From Streptomyces violaceusniger (GTDB taxonomy: Bacteria > Actinomycetota > Actinomycetes > Streptomycetales > Streptomycetaceae): a stretch of DNA of 64,000 nt. Below, piece by piece: positions 37,265 to 47,030 of the stretch. Under the pieces are notes generated by a model. That model had not been told where the DNA came from, made no database searches, and saw only the letters and a program-made list of their open reading frames with translations. A program made the position numbers and the translations under genes. Where the stretch lies: NCBI GenBank assembly GCA_005405945.1, contig BJHW01000001.1, positions 6,696,001-6,760,000 on the forward strand, read 5' to 3'. Numbering within the stretch: the first letter of the stretch is position 1; each line of letters starts with the position of its first letter.

Positions 37265-38151
37265 CCGTCACCACGACACCCACGCGCCCCACGGTCACCG
37301 AGGCCACCGCGGCGGCCCGAAGGCCGCGGAGGTCGCGACCCCCGCTGCGCGCACGCGACATGGTGCGCTGGTTCTGGCTCGTCGCCCTTACGGTCGTCAT
37401 CGGCTTCCCGGTCTACGTCACGCTGCTGACCGGGTTGCTGCCGCCGCAGGACGTGGCGCACGGAACCCTGCTGCCCACCCGGCTGACCCTGGACAACTTC
37501 CGTGAGGCCCTGCGCAATGTGCCCTTCGGGCAGCAGTACGTCGTCAGCGTGCTCGTCACCGCCCTGCAGACGGGCGGCCAGCTGCTGACGTCCTCACTGG
37601 CCGCGTACGCCCTGGTGTTCCCGCGCTGGAGGGGGCGCGCGGTGGCGTTCGCCGTGATCGTCGCCACCCTGGCGATCCCCGGTGAAAGCCTGGTCATCCC
37701 GAACTACGAGCTCGTCACCGGCCTCGGGCTGCGCGACTCCCTCCTCGGGATCACCTTGCCGTTCCTGGCCGCCGGGTACCCGGTCTTCCTGCTGCGGCAG
37801 GCGTTCCTCACCCTTCCCCGGGAGGTGTGGGAGGCGGCGCGGCTGGACGGCTGCGGCGATCTGCGCTGCCTCTTCCTCGTCGTCCTCCCGATGGCCAGGC
37901 CGCAGGTGACCGCGGCCACCCTGTGGAGCGCGCTGGCCGCCTGGAACGGCTACTTCTGGCCCCTGCTCATCACCGACTCCCCGGACCGGCGCACCGTCCA
38001 GGTGGGGATCTCCCAGCTGGTCAACGCCGAGTCGACCAGCCCCGGCGTGATCTACGCCGGTACCACCCTCGTCCTCCTTCCCACCCTCCTGCTCGTCATC
38101 GTGGGCCAGCGCTTCCTGCTCCGCGGCCTCGCCCGCACCTCCCCGCGCTGA
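37261..38151 (+). CDS. ABC transporter permease, UgpE/MalG type
   Basis: 296 residues. It has a long basic N-terminal tail, then six transmembrane helices and the EAA loop EAARLDGCGDLRCLFLVVLP. It pairs with the preceding permease, which it overlaps by 4 bp. The WNGYFWPLLITDSPDRRTVQ segment before the last helix is characteristic of the UgpE/MalG branch. Confidence 0.92.
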   Translation: MTVTTTPTRPTVTEATAAARRPRRSRPPLRARDMVRWFWLVALTVVIGFPVYVTLLTGLLPPQDVAHGTLLPTRLTLDNFREALRNVPFGQQYVVSVLVTALQTGGQLLTSSLAAYALVFPRWRGRAVAFAVIVATLAIPGESLVIPNYELVTGLGLRDSLLGITLPFLAAGYPVFLLRQAFLTLPREVWEAARLDGCGDLRCLFLVVLPMARPQVTAATLWSALAAWNGYFWPLLITDSPDRRTVQVGISQLVNAESTSPGVIYAGTTLVLLPTLLLVIVGQRFLLRGLARTSPR

Positions 38152-38212
38152 CACCGCTCTCCCCACCTTCCCGCGCCCCTTTCCCAGACTCCCTTCCCGG
38201 AGGAACACCACC

Positions 38213-39595
38213 ATGCGCAGAAGCGCGTCCGTCCTCGCCGCCCTCGTGGCGCTGACCGCCCTCAGCGGCTGCGGCGGCAACGGTAAGAACGACACCGGCG
38301 ATTCCGGCCAGGCCCCCGGCCCCGCGGCCCTCAAGGCCGCCAAGGGGCCCGTCACCGTCACCCTGTGGCACGGCCTCGGTGACACCAACGCCGTGGCGCT
38401 CCAGAAGCTCGTCGACCGGTTCAACGCCCAGCACCGCGGCAAGATCGAGATCAAGGCCGTCTACCAGGGCCAGTACCCCGACGTGCTCGCCAAGTACACC
38501 GCCGCCATCCGCGACAAGAGCACCCCGAGCCTGCTGCTCTCCTACGACATCAGCACCGGCTTCCTGCACGACGCGGGCCAGACCGTGCCTGCCCAGGACC
38601 TGGCCGAGGCCAACCCCGGCACGCTGTCCCTGGACGACATCCGGCCCGCCGCGCGCAACTACTACAGCGCCCAGGGCAAGCTGATGGCCGTCCCCTTCAA
38701 CACGTCGATGCCGATGCTCTACGTCAACGACGACCTGCTGAAGAAGGCGGGACTGCCCGCGACCACGCCCCTGAACACCCTGGACCAGGTGGTCGCCGCC
38801 GCGAAGACCGTCCACCGTAAGGTGCCGAAGGCCGGGGGTCTGGTCCAGCCCTTCGACACCTGGTGGATCGAGCAGCTGACCGCCGCCGCCGGAGTGCCCT
38901 ACTGCGGGCCCGACAACGGCCGTAAGGGCAGCACCGCGTCCAGTGTGAAGCTCACCAGCCCGCAGCAGCGCAAGGCCATCGGCGCCGTGAGCGATCTCTA
39001 CACCAGTGGCGCCGGACTGGACACCGGTGAGGACGGCTCCAACGCCGTGACCGCCTTCCAGCAGGGCAAGGTCGCGATGATGTTCAACAGCAGCGGAGCC
39101 GCCGGGAAGGTCAAGGAGGGCGCCGACTTCCCCTACCGGGCCCTGCCCTATCCGCTGTCCGGTCCGGCCGCGACCTCCGGGCCCGTCGTCGGCGGCGCCG
39201 CCCTGTGGGTCAACGGCCCCGGCCACAGCGCCGCCGAGCAGGCCGCCTCCTGGCAGGTGGCCGCCTTCCTGGCCTCGCCCGCGTCCCAGGAGGAGTTCAG
39301 CCGCGCGACCGGCTACGCGCCCATCAACAAGAAGGTGGACGCCCTGCCCGGCCAGCGGAAGACCCTCGCCGCCCGGCCCGATCTCAAGGCCGTCATCGAC
39401 CAGTTCAACAAGACGCCCGCCACTACGGCCACGGCGGGATGCCTGACCGGCGCGATGCCCACCGTGCGCACCGATGTGCTCGGCCCGATCCAGTCCGCCT
39501 TCGCCGGGAAGACGCCGCTGGACACCGCGCTGAAGAACGCCGAATCCGCCGCCAACCGCGACATCGATCGCTACCGGGAACAGGCAGGTCAGTGA
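38213..39595 (+). CDS. Extracellular solute-binding lipoprotein, UgpB-like
   Basis: 460 residues, with a lipoprotein signal ending LSGCGG. The family 1 binding-protein start VTLWHGLGDTNAVALQKLVD and the segment PFNTSMPMLYVNDDLLKKAG are those of UgpB-type proteins, which bind glycerol 3-phosphate and glycerophosphodiesters. The C-terminus has GYAPINKKVDALPGQ, also UgpB-like. It delivers the ligand to the two permeases. The ligand may be a phosphodiester because of the flanking 2H and HAD genes, but that is inference. Its stop overlaps the start of the second 2H gene (TGATG). Confidence 0.9.
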   Translation: MRRSASVLAALVALTALSGCGGNGKNDTGDSGQAPGPAALKAAKGPVTVTLWHGLGDTNAVALQKLVDRFNAQHRGKIEIKAVYQGQYPDVLAKYTAAIRDKSTPSLLLSYDISTGFLHDAGQTVPAQDLAEANPGTLSLDDIRPAARNYYSAQGKLMAVPFNTSMPMLYVNDDLLKKAGLPATTPLNTLDQVVAAAKTVHRKVPKAGGLVQPFDTWWIEQLTAAAGVPYCGPDNGRKGSTASSVKLTSPQQRKAIGAVSDLYTSGAGLDTGEDGSNAVTAFQQGKVAMMFNSSGAAGKVKEGADFPYRALPYPLSGPAATSGPVVGGAALWVNGPGHSAAEQAASWQVAAFLASPASQEEFSRATGYAPINKKVDALPGQRKTLAARPDLKAVIDQFNKTPATTATAGCLTGAMPTVRTDVLGPIQSAFAGKTPLDTALKNAESAANRDIDRYREQAGQ

Positions 39596-40230
39596 TGCGA
39601 GACAACCCCCATCGCTACGGAGTCTTCCTCCGCCCCGATCCGCAGACCTGCGCGGTGCTCGCGCGGCTGCACCTGCTCATGAAGCAGCAGTACGGCCTCG
39701 TCTCGTGCGCGGCGTTCCCGCCCCACGCGACCCTGGCGGGCAATGTGCACGCCACGGTCGCCGAGGAGGAGCTGATCGCGGTGCTGGACCCGCTGCTGTC
39801 CGAGGCCACGTCGTTCACCACGTACAACTCCGGTATCGACCGGCACGGCAAGGGGTTCGCGTACAACGTGCACCATCTGCCGGACGGGACGCCCAACCCC
39901 GAGATGGTCGACCTGGCGGTTTCGGTGAACGCCGCGCTGGCGCCGGTGTCGTCCGTTCAGCCGGACTTTCTCTTCAAACCCTTCGACCCGGCGGAATTCC
40001 GGGCGCATCTGTCCGTGGCCTCCCATGAGCTGACCCTGCGGCCCGACCTCTACGAGGAGATCGGGGAGTTCCTGGACACTCTGGTCGCGGACCCGCCCAA
40101 GCGGTTCACCGCCGAGACCATCTCGCTGTTCCGCTTCCACAGCGGCGACTGGAACGCGCAGTGGTGGCGGGACATGACCTGGGTGCACGTCCGCAGCTGG
40201 CGGCTCCAGGGCGCCGAGGCGGCTGTGTGA
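39595..40230 (+). CDS. 2H phosphoesterase superfamily protein, copy 2
   Basis: 211 residues, paralogue of the gene at 35538. It has the two motifs H44-A-T46 and H138-L-S140 and the same YGVFLRPDP, QQYGLVSCAA and HVRSWRL blocks. The ATG shares one base with the binding-protein stop, so it is translationally coupled to the importer. Two diverged copies in one regulon suggest two successive or stereochemically different phosphodiester substrates. A 22-bp tandem duplication covers its stop codon. Confidence 0.85.
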   Translation: MRDNPHRYGVFLRPDPQTCAVLARLHLLMKQQYGLVSCAAFPPHATLAGNVHATVAEEELIAVLDPLLSEATSFTTYNSGIDRHGKGFAYNVHHLPDGTPNPEMVDLAVSVNAALAPVSSVQPDFLFKPFDPAEFRAHLSVASHELTLRPDLYEEIGEFLDTLVADPPKRFTAETISLFRFHSGDWNAQWWRDMTWVHVRSWRLQGAEAAV

Positions 40231-40271
40231 GGGCGCGGGAGTGGCCCTGTGACGGCGCGGGAGTGGTCCTG
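40228..40271. repeat. 22-bp tandem duplication over the stop of the second 2H gene
   Basis: Two 22-bp units beginning TGAGGGCGCGGGAGTGG and TGACGGCGCGGGAGTGG (40228-40249, 40250-40271; two mismatches). The first three bases are the stop codon. A small hairpin CACGG-GAGC-CCGTG follows at 40275-40288 and may act as the terminator. Confidence 0.85.
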
Positions 40272-40323
40272 GCACACGGGAGCCCGTGACGGCGAGAGAG
40301 CGGTCATGACGGGCTGAGCGGCC

Positions 40324-41378
40324 TTACGCGCGGGCGTCGGCGCCGGAAGCGGTACCGGCCTCGGCGCCCGCGCGGAAGGTGCGGCGGTAGGCGGTGGGAG
40401 AGACCCCCACGGCTGCCTGGAAGTGCTGGCGCAGGGACGCGGGGGAGCCGAAACCGGCCTCGCGCGTCACCTGGTCCACCGACAGATCGGTGCCCTCCAG
40501 GAGATGACGGGCCCGCTCGACCCGCTGCTGGGTCAGCCACTGGCCCGGGCTGACGCCGACCTCCTCGCGGAAGCGACGGGTGAACGTCCGTACGCTCATC
40601 GACTCCTGGGCGGCCAGTTCCCGCAGCGAGATGGGCCGGTCCAGTCGGCCGAGCGCCCAGGCGCGGGCCGTCGTCGTGGTGGCCTGCTGGGGTTCGGGCA
40701 GCGGGCGCGGGATGTACTGGGCCTGGCCGCCATCGCGGTGGGGCGGTACCAGGCTGTGCCGGGCGACGTCGTTGGCGACGGCCGTGCCGTGGTCGCGCCG
40801 CACCAGATGCAGACACAGGTCGATCCCCGAGGCGACACCGGCCGAGGTGAGCACATCGCCGTCGTCCACGAACAGCACGTTCGGATCGACATCGACGGTC
40901 GGGAAGAGGCGCTGGAGGCGGTCGACGCTGGACCAATGGGTGGTGGCCGGGCGGCCGTCGAGAAGCCCCGCGGCGGCCAGCACGAACGAACCGGTGCAGA
41001 TGGACACCCAGCGCACGCCCGGCCGGGCACGGGCCAGCGCGCCGCCGAGCGGCTCGGTCATCACGCCCTCCTCGTAGACCGGGCCGAGTTCGTACGAGGC
41101 GGGCACCACGATGGTGTCGGCCTCGGCGAGGGCCTCCGGGCCGAGCTCCACGGCGATCGGGAAGTCGGCGTCCGTGGGCACCAGACCGGGCTCGGGGTGC
41201 AGGTGACCACCTCGTACAGCCGCCGGCGGTCGGCGGAGCGGGCCTTGCCGAAGATCCGGTACGGAATGCCCAGCTCGAAGGGGATCACGCCGGGGAGGGC
41301 GAGAACGACGACGCGATGGCGCTCGTCGGCGGTCCCGGGCGGGGAGTGGGGCGCGGATCGGGGCTGGGGTGGGGACAC
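40324..41378 (-). CDS. GlxA family AraC-type transcriptional regulator (one frameshift)
   Basis: It has an N-terminal DJ-1/PfpI-like domain (VVVLALPGVIPFELGIPYRI, then SICTGSFVLAAAGLLDGR with the family Cys) and a C-terminal pair of AraC HTHs (LRELAAQESMSVRTFTRRFR, then DQVTREAGFGSPASLRQHFQ). One base added to the run at 41194-41197 joins the two frames (CTP to EPGLVPTDADFPIAVE) and gives 351 residues. The start GTG 41378 follows GGGAGG. It is divergent from an MFS transporter, its likely target. Effectors for this family are often amines or betaine-like compounds, but none can be assigned. Confidence 0.88.
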
Positions 41379-41489
41379 TTCCGGCCTCCCGTCGTTCGGA
41401 CACGGCCCGAAAGGGGCATGGCCCGATCCTAGCGAATGCTGTCCCTTGGGCCACTCGTCCGTGCCGACCAGCTGCTCGATGCTGGTCCG

Positions 41490-42832
41490 GTGACGCAGAC
41501 GACCGAGCTCTCCGATCCCCACGAACAGGACGAACAGCCGGAACGGCCCGCCCGGCCCACACGGCGGGCCCTCCTACGCCTACCGCACCGCGCCTGGTCG
41601 GTCGCCGCCATCGCCTTTGTGACGATCATCGGCGCGGCCGGATTCGCCTCCCTGCCCGGTCTGCTCATCGATCCGCTCCACGAGGAATTCGGCTGGTCGC
41701 GCGGCACGATCGGGTTCGCGGTCTCCGTCAACCTCGCCCTCTATGGGCTCACCGCTCCCTTCGCCGCCGCCCTGATGGATCGCTTCGGCATCCGTAAGGT
41801 CGTCGCGGCCGCGCTCGTCGTCATCGCGGCCGGTGGCGGCCTTACGGTCTTCATGAGCGAGCCCTGGCAGCTCATGCTGTGCTGGGGTGTGCTGGTCGGC
41901 CTCGGCAGTGGCTCCATGGCGCTCGCCTTCGCCGCGACCGTGACCAACCGGTGGTTCGTGGCCCGGCGCGGGCTGGTCACCGGCATCCTCACGGCGGGCG
42001 GGGCCTCCGGGCAGCTGATCTTCCTCCCGCTGCTCTCCTGGATCGTCGAAGGGCACGAATGGCGGCCCGCCGCGATCACCGTCTCGGTCGCCGCGCTGGC
42101 GATCGTGCCCCTCGTCTGGCTGCTGCTGCGCGACTACCCCTCGGACGTGGGCCTCGCCGCTTACGGCGCCGACGGGCCGCCCGTCCAGCGGCCGGCGCCC
42201 CGGCGCGGTGCGGCCCGGCGGGCCGTCAAGGCCCTCACCTCGGCCTCGCGCACCGGCTCCTTCTGGCTGCTCGCGGGCACCTTCGCCATCTGCGGCGCGT
42301 CCACGAACGGCCTCGTCAAGACCCACTTCGTGCCCGCCGCGCATGACCACGGCATGCCGGTGACGGCCGCCGCGAGCCTGCTCGCCGTCATCGGCGTCTT
42401 CGACATCGTGGGGACGGTGGCCTCCGGCTGGTTCACCGACCGCTTCGACGCGCGACGGCTGCTGGCCGTGTACTACGCACTGCGCGGGCTCTCGCTGATG
42501 TTCCTGCCGATCCTGCTGGACGACGTGGTCCATCCGCCGATGCTCTTCTTCATCGTCTTCTACGGCCTCGACTGGGTCGCCACCGTGCCGCCGACGATGG
42601 CGCTGTGCCGGGAGCAGTACGGGGAGGACAGTGCGATCGTCTTCGGCTGGGTGCTCGCCTCCCACCAGGTGGGGGCCGGGGTCGTGGCCTTCGTGGGCGG
42701 CGCGGCGCGGGACACCTTCGGCTCGTACGACCTGGTCTGGTACGGCTCGGGGGCGCTGTGCGCGATCGCCGCGCTGATGTCGCTGGTCATCCGGCGCGGC
42801 CCGGGGCGAAGACCGCGTCGGCATCGGTCTAG
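41490..42832 (+). CDS. MFS transporter (one frameshift)
   Basis: Twelve predicted transmembrane helices; the MFS loop between helices 2 and 3 is AALMDRFGIRKVVAA. The first helix FVTIIGAAGFASLPGLLIDP and the domain start EFGWSRGTIGFAVSVN resemble oxalate/formate-type antiporters and monocarboxylate carriers. Without correction the frame runs on into the antisense of the next gene; one G added to the run at 42803-42806 gives GAKTASASV and a stop at 42832, 447 residues. GTG 41490 is the likely start (no clear ribosome site). It is divergent from the GlxA-type regulator. Confidence 0.87.
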
Positions 42833-42961
42833 GGGCCGACGGATCTTGGCGCCTGCGGCGGGCCACGCGGCGGAGCCGCATATCGATGCTGAGGGAAGGG
42901 CGGGGAGGGGAACCGACCGGACACCCCGCAAGGCCGCCTGGGCCTACGCGAACGGGTGGCC

Positions 42962-43579
42962 TCAGGGAAGCGCCGTGAACTCCCCGAAGGAGCCGCGGTG
43001 GAAGAGCAGCGGCCCCGATCGCGCCGCGGGCTCGTCCGTGCCCAGGGCCCGGACGCGGCCCACCACGACCAGATGGTCGCCGCCCGTGTGCACGGTGTGG
43101 ATCGCGCAGTCGATCCACGCCGGGACGTCCGCGAGCCGCGGTGAGCCGGTGACCGGGGACGGCTCGTAGCGGACGCCCGCGAACTTGTCGGGGCGCCGCG
43201 AGCCGCTGACCGCGAAGGATCGGCACAGCTCGCCCTGGTGTGCGCCCAGGACATTGACGCAGAAGACGCCCGCGCGAGCGATGCGCGGCCAGGTCGTGGA
43301 GGTGCGGGCCACCATGAAGGCGACCAGCGGCGGGTCCAGCGACAGCGAGGCGAAGGACTGGCAGGCGAAACCGGCCGGTCCGTTCTCGTCGACGGTGGCG
43401 ATCACGGTGACCCCGCTGGCGAAGTGGCCCAGAACACGGCGGAATTCGGCCGGGTCGACCGGGGGCCGCTCATCGTCGCGCACACAGCGCAGCTCCGGCG
43501 GGGGCAGCGGGTCGACCGGTGGTACGGAGGCGGTCGGCGAGCCGACCGCCCGGAGGTAGCGGACGGCGGTGGCGGCCAT
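42962..43579 (-). CDS. Flavin reductase family protein
   Basis: 205 residues from ATG 43579. The FMN-binding split-barrel domain is clear: FRRVLGHFASGVTVIATVDE, then GFACQSFASLSLDPPLVAFM, and HTGGDHLVVVGRV. It uses NAD(P)H to supply reduced flavin to a monooxygenase partner (HsaB-type). No two-component oxygenase subunit is adjacent; the flavin monooxygenase at 47031 is the self-contained type. An upstream in-frame codon at 43597 exists. Confidence 0.87.
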   Translation of the reverse strand: MAATAVRYLRAVGSPTASVPPVDPLPPPELRCVRDDERPPVDPAEFRRVLGHFASGVTVIATVDENGPAGFACQSFASLSLDPPLVAFMVARTSTTWPRIARAGVFCVNVLGAHQGELCRSFAVSGSRRPDKFAGVRYEPSPVTGSPRLADVPAWIDCAIHTVHTGGDHLVVVGRVRALGTDEPAARSGPLLFHRGSFGEFTALP

Positions 43580-43680
43580 ACCGGCGTGTCCCATCATGGC
43601 CCCGTCCCCCTTTCTCGCTTGCTCGGATGTCTCGCTTGCTCGGGTTCTGCCCCGCTGTCCCGGGTTCCCTGACGGCGGTT

Positions 43681-43752
43681 CCTCAGCGGCCTCAGCGGCC
43701 TCAGCGGCCTCAGCGGCCTCAGCGGCCTCAGCGGCCTCAGCGGTCTCACCGG
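43681..43752. repeat. Eight 9-bp tandem repeats at the enoyl-CoA hydratase stop
   Basis: Seven identical CCTCAGCGG units (43681-43743) and a variant TCTCACCGG (43744-43752). The gene's stop (TCA at 43746-43748, minus strand) is the CTCA of the variant. Every unit repeats a TGA in the same frame. Confidence 0.92.
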
Positions 43753-44573
43753 CCTCGGTACACGGGCGGCCGGCGCTCGATGAACGCGCGGACGCCCTCC
43801 TGAGCGTCGGCCGTGGTCATGTTGATCTCCTGCGCCGCCGCCTCGGCGGCGAACGCGGCCGGACGGCCGGACTCCAGCGAGGAGTTCACCAGCGCCTTGG
43901 TGAGGGCCAGGGCACGGGTGGGCCCCGCGGCGAGGCGCTCGGCCCAGGCGCGGGCGGTCTTGGCCAGGTCGTCGTCCGGGACGACCCGGTTGACCAGGCC
44001 CAGCCGCTCGGCCTCGGCGGCGGGCAGCGCGTCGCCGAAGAACATCAGCTCCTTCGCGCGCTGCGGGCCGATCAGCCGGGGGAGGAGATACGCACCGCCC
44101 CCGTCGGGGACCAGGCCGCGGCGGACGAACGCCTCGATGAAGACGGCCGATTCGGCGGCCAGCACCAGATCGCAGGCGAGGGCGAGATGGGCGCCGAGCC
44201 CGGCCGCGGTGCCGTTGACGGCGGCGATCATCGGCTTCTCGCAGTCGAGGACGGCGGCGATGAGCCGCTGCGCTCCGCCGCGGATCAGCCGGGCGACATC
44301 GCCCGCGACCCGTTCGGCCCCGTCCGTCGCACCGCGCAGATCCGCTCCCGCGCAGAACCCCTTGCCGGTGGCGGTCAGCACGACGGCCCGGACGGCCGGG
44401 TCCGCGGAGGCGTGGTCCAGCAGCGAAATCAGGTGTTCTCGCTGGTCGGGGGTGATGGCGTTCATCGCCGAGGGGCGGTTGAGGGTGATCCACGAGACGC
44501 CGTTGTCAGTGGTGTGCCGTAGAACGGAGTCACGTGAGTCTTCAAGGGGGAAGAGGTCATGGCAACGCTCCAT
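43746..44573 (-). CDS. Enoyl-CoA hydratase/isomerase family protein
   Basis: 275 residues, crotonase fold. The CoA/oxyanion segments are KGFCAGADLRG and AAVNGTAAGLGAHLALACDL. The second catalytic region AFVRRGLVPDGGGAYLLPRL has Asp at the position where hydratases carry Glu, so it may be an isomerase, hydrolase or non-classical hydratase. It starts 3 bp after the stop of the ADP-forming CoA ligase and is surely in the same operon. Acts on an enoyl-CoA of the pathway. Confidence 0.9.
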   Translation of the reverse strand: MERCHDLFPLEDSRDSVLRHTTDNGVSWITLNRPSAMNAITPDQREHLISLLDHASADPAVRAVVLTATGKGFCAGADLRGATDGAERVAGDVARLIRGGAQRLIAAVLDCEKPMIAAVNGTAAGLGAHLALACDLVLAAESAVFIEAFVRRGLVPDGGGAYLLPRLIGPQRAKELMFFGDALPAAEAERLGLVNRVVPDDDLAKTARAWAERLAAGPTRALALTKALVNSSLESGRPAAFAAEAAAQEINMTTADAQEGVRAFIERRPPVYRGR

Positions 44574-44576
44574 GCG

Positions 44577-46824
44577 TCAGCGGCAGATCGCCAGGGCGTC
44601 CAGTGCCACGGCACCTTGGCCGCGTTCGAGCACCATCAGCGGATTGACGTCCAGTTCGGCGAGGTGGTCCCCGAGCTCAAGGGCCATGCGCTGGACCCGC
44701 AGCACGACCTCGACGAGCGCGTCCACATCGGCGGGGGGAGCGCCGCGCACACCGTCGAGGAGGGCGCGGCCGCGCAGTTCGGCGAGCATCGCGCGCGCCT
44801 GGTCCTCGCCGAACGGGGGACGCGTACGGCGGCGTCACGGAGGACTTCGACGAGCACGCCCCCTATACCGACGGTCACGGTCGGTCCGAAGAGGGGTCCT
44901 GGCTCATGCCGACCACCATCTCCACCCCGCGCTCGACCATCTGGCAGACCAGCACCCCGTCCAGCTCGACGCCTTCGTAGCGGGCGATGTCGGTGAGCTC
45001 CCGATAGGTGTCGCGGACCTGGCTGGCCGAGGTCAGCCCCAGCCGGACCAGGCCCAGCTCGGTCTTGTGGGCGAGCTGCGGCGCGGACGCCTTCATGACC
45101 ACGGGGTAGCCCACCAGACCCGCGGCGCGGACGGCCGCGGCCGCGCTGGTCACCAGCTGTTCGCGCGGCACCCGGATGCCGTACGCCCGCAGCAGCTGTT
45201 TCGCCGCGTGCTCGCTCAGGCGGTCTCCTGGGCGCAGCAGATCGCGCACCTTGCGAAGGGAGGGGGACGGCGTGCGCGGGGCGTCTTCGAAGGGGGAGCG
45301 GTAGGAGGCGGTGAAGCGGTGGTGTCCCAGATAGGCGCGCACGGCGGTGATGCAGTTGGCGAACGTCCGGAAGGTGGCCACGCGGGAGGAGCCCAGCAGG
45401 GTGGTGCGGTAGGCGTCCTCGGTGCCGACCGGCGAGCCCCACACCACGCACACCAGCTTGTCCGTCTGCTCGGCCGCGTCCACCAGGTCCTGCGCCAGCT
45501 TGTCGCTCATGGGCGGGAAGGGACCGGTGATCGGGCAGATCAGCACGCCCACGGCCGGATCGGCGAGGATCGCGTCGATGATCTTGCGGCCGCGCCAGTC
45601 GCCGACCGGGTGGCCGCCGTTGTCCACCGGGTTGGCCACGCTGAGATCGCTGGGTATCCACTGGTGGAGCTCGGTCTGCTTCTCGGGGGAGAGGGTGGGC
45701 AGGGTGAGGCCCGCCGCGGTGGCGAGGTCCGAGAAGTGGGCCCCGGTGCCCCCGGAGATCGAATACACCACGACGCCCTCGGCGAGCGGCGGGCGGGCGC
45801 GGGCGAGCAGCGCCGCCGTGTCCTGCAGCTCGTCCAGGCCGTCCACGCGGATCACGCCGAACTGCCGCATGGCCGCGTCCACCACCGCGTCCGAGCCGGT
45901 CAGCTTGCCGGTGTGGGAGGCGGCCGTGCGGGCGCCGGTCTCGGTGCGGCCGACCTTCACGGCGACGACGGGCACCTTGGCGCGGGCGGCCCGGTCGGCG
46001 GCGAGGAGGAAGCCGCGGCCGTCCTTCAGTCCCTCCGCGTACAGGGCGATGGCGCCGACCTCGGGCCGGGTGGCGAAGTAGGAGATGAAGTCGGAGGTCT
46101 CCAGATCGGCCTCGTTGCCGGTCGGGGCCCAGTGGCTGAGCCGGATGCCGAGCTCCTGGAGGGTGAAGACCGGGCGGCCCTGGTGGCCTGACTGGGTGAT
46201 GAGGGCGATGGCGGGCCCGTCGAGGTCGTCGCGGAACTTCTCGAAGGCGTTGAGGTTGGTGTTGGGGCCGAGCAGCCGCAGCCCGGCGCCGCGGGCCGCG
46301 GCGGCCAGCCGGGCCTGCGCGGCGGCGCCCTCGGGGCCGGTCTCGGCGAAGCCGGAGGCGAAGACGACGGCGAACCTCACCTTGCTCCCGTCGAGTTCCT
46401 CGATCACCGGGAGCGGGTCGCGGACGAGGAGGACGGCGAGGTCCACGGGTTCGGGCAGCGCGGCCACGGACGGTACGCACGGAATGCCGAAGACGGCGGG
46501 ACGGGAGGGATGCACGGGGTGCAGCCGGGCGCCGACGCGTTCGGCCCAGGCCAGGAGCTGGCGGGTGATACCGGTGTTGGGGCGGCCGTCCGCGTCGGAG
46601 GCGCCGATGAGCGCCACCGACTCGGGATGGAAGAAGCGGTCCAGATCGGGGACGGTGGAGTGCAGCGGGCGCCCGCTGACGTCCACGTCGTCCACGCCTT
46701 CGGCGGTCCCGCCCGCCGCGGGCCTGCTGTGGACATGCACGGCGGGGCCGGGGACCTGACCGCAGGCGACGGCGCGGGCATGACGGGAGTTGGTGGTCAG
46801 GGTGCCGTAGGTCGATCCAAGCAT
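44577..46824 (-). CDS. ADP-forming acyl-CoA synthetase/acetate-CoA ligase family protein (two frameshifts)
   Basis: It fuses the alpha (CoA-binding, HPESVALIGASDADGRPNTG; succinyl-CoA-like flavodoxin domain) and beta (ATP-grasp) parts of NDP-forming acyl-CoA synthetases, with GGTGAHFSDLATAAGL around the phosphohistidine region. The 3' end is out of frame twice: one base each at the runs 44893-44896 and 44815-44819 restores FGPTVTVGIGGVLVEVL and an ATP-grasp end LDALAICR, 749 residues. It interconverts acyl-CoA and ADP with acid and ATP. ATG 46824 follows CAGGAG. An operator lies about 120 bp upstream, so the ligase and hydratase likely form a regulated operon. Confidence 0.87.
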
Positions 46825-46942
46825 CGGTATCCGCCACTCCTGCTCGTTGGCCAATAACCGGGTAGGTGACCAGGGGATTCGACGTCGGCCGCCGCAGCAA
46901 ACCTGACGCCAAGTCACATTACCCAGTAGTCAGGTTACTGAA

Positions 46943-46957
46943 CTGACGGCCTGTCAG
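46943..46957. promoter_or_regulatory. TetR-type operator, site 4 (CTGACGGCCTGTCAG)
   Basis: One mismatch to the consensus. It sits upstream of the minus-strand CoA ligase-hydratase operon, in a 206-bp gap. A second inverted repeat CAGTA-N7-TACTG lies just beside it (46924-46940). Confidence 0.78.
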
Positions 46958-47030
46958 GAATGCTCGCGGCGCGGGGAACACGCAGGGTGACGGCGGGGTC
47001 GGCGAAATCGCGGCCCGCCCCGCCCCGCCG

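Noticed and set aside
40275-40288. A strong terminator after the second 2H gene
   Set aside because: The stem is only five or six base pairs; mentioned within the repeat entry instead.
44867-46917. A start at 46917 for the ADP-forming ligase
   Set aside because: The extra N-terminus is Arg/Trp-rich and not like the family; ATG 46824 has CAGGAG and begins the conserved region.
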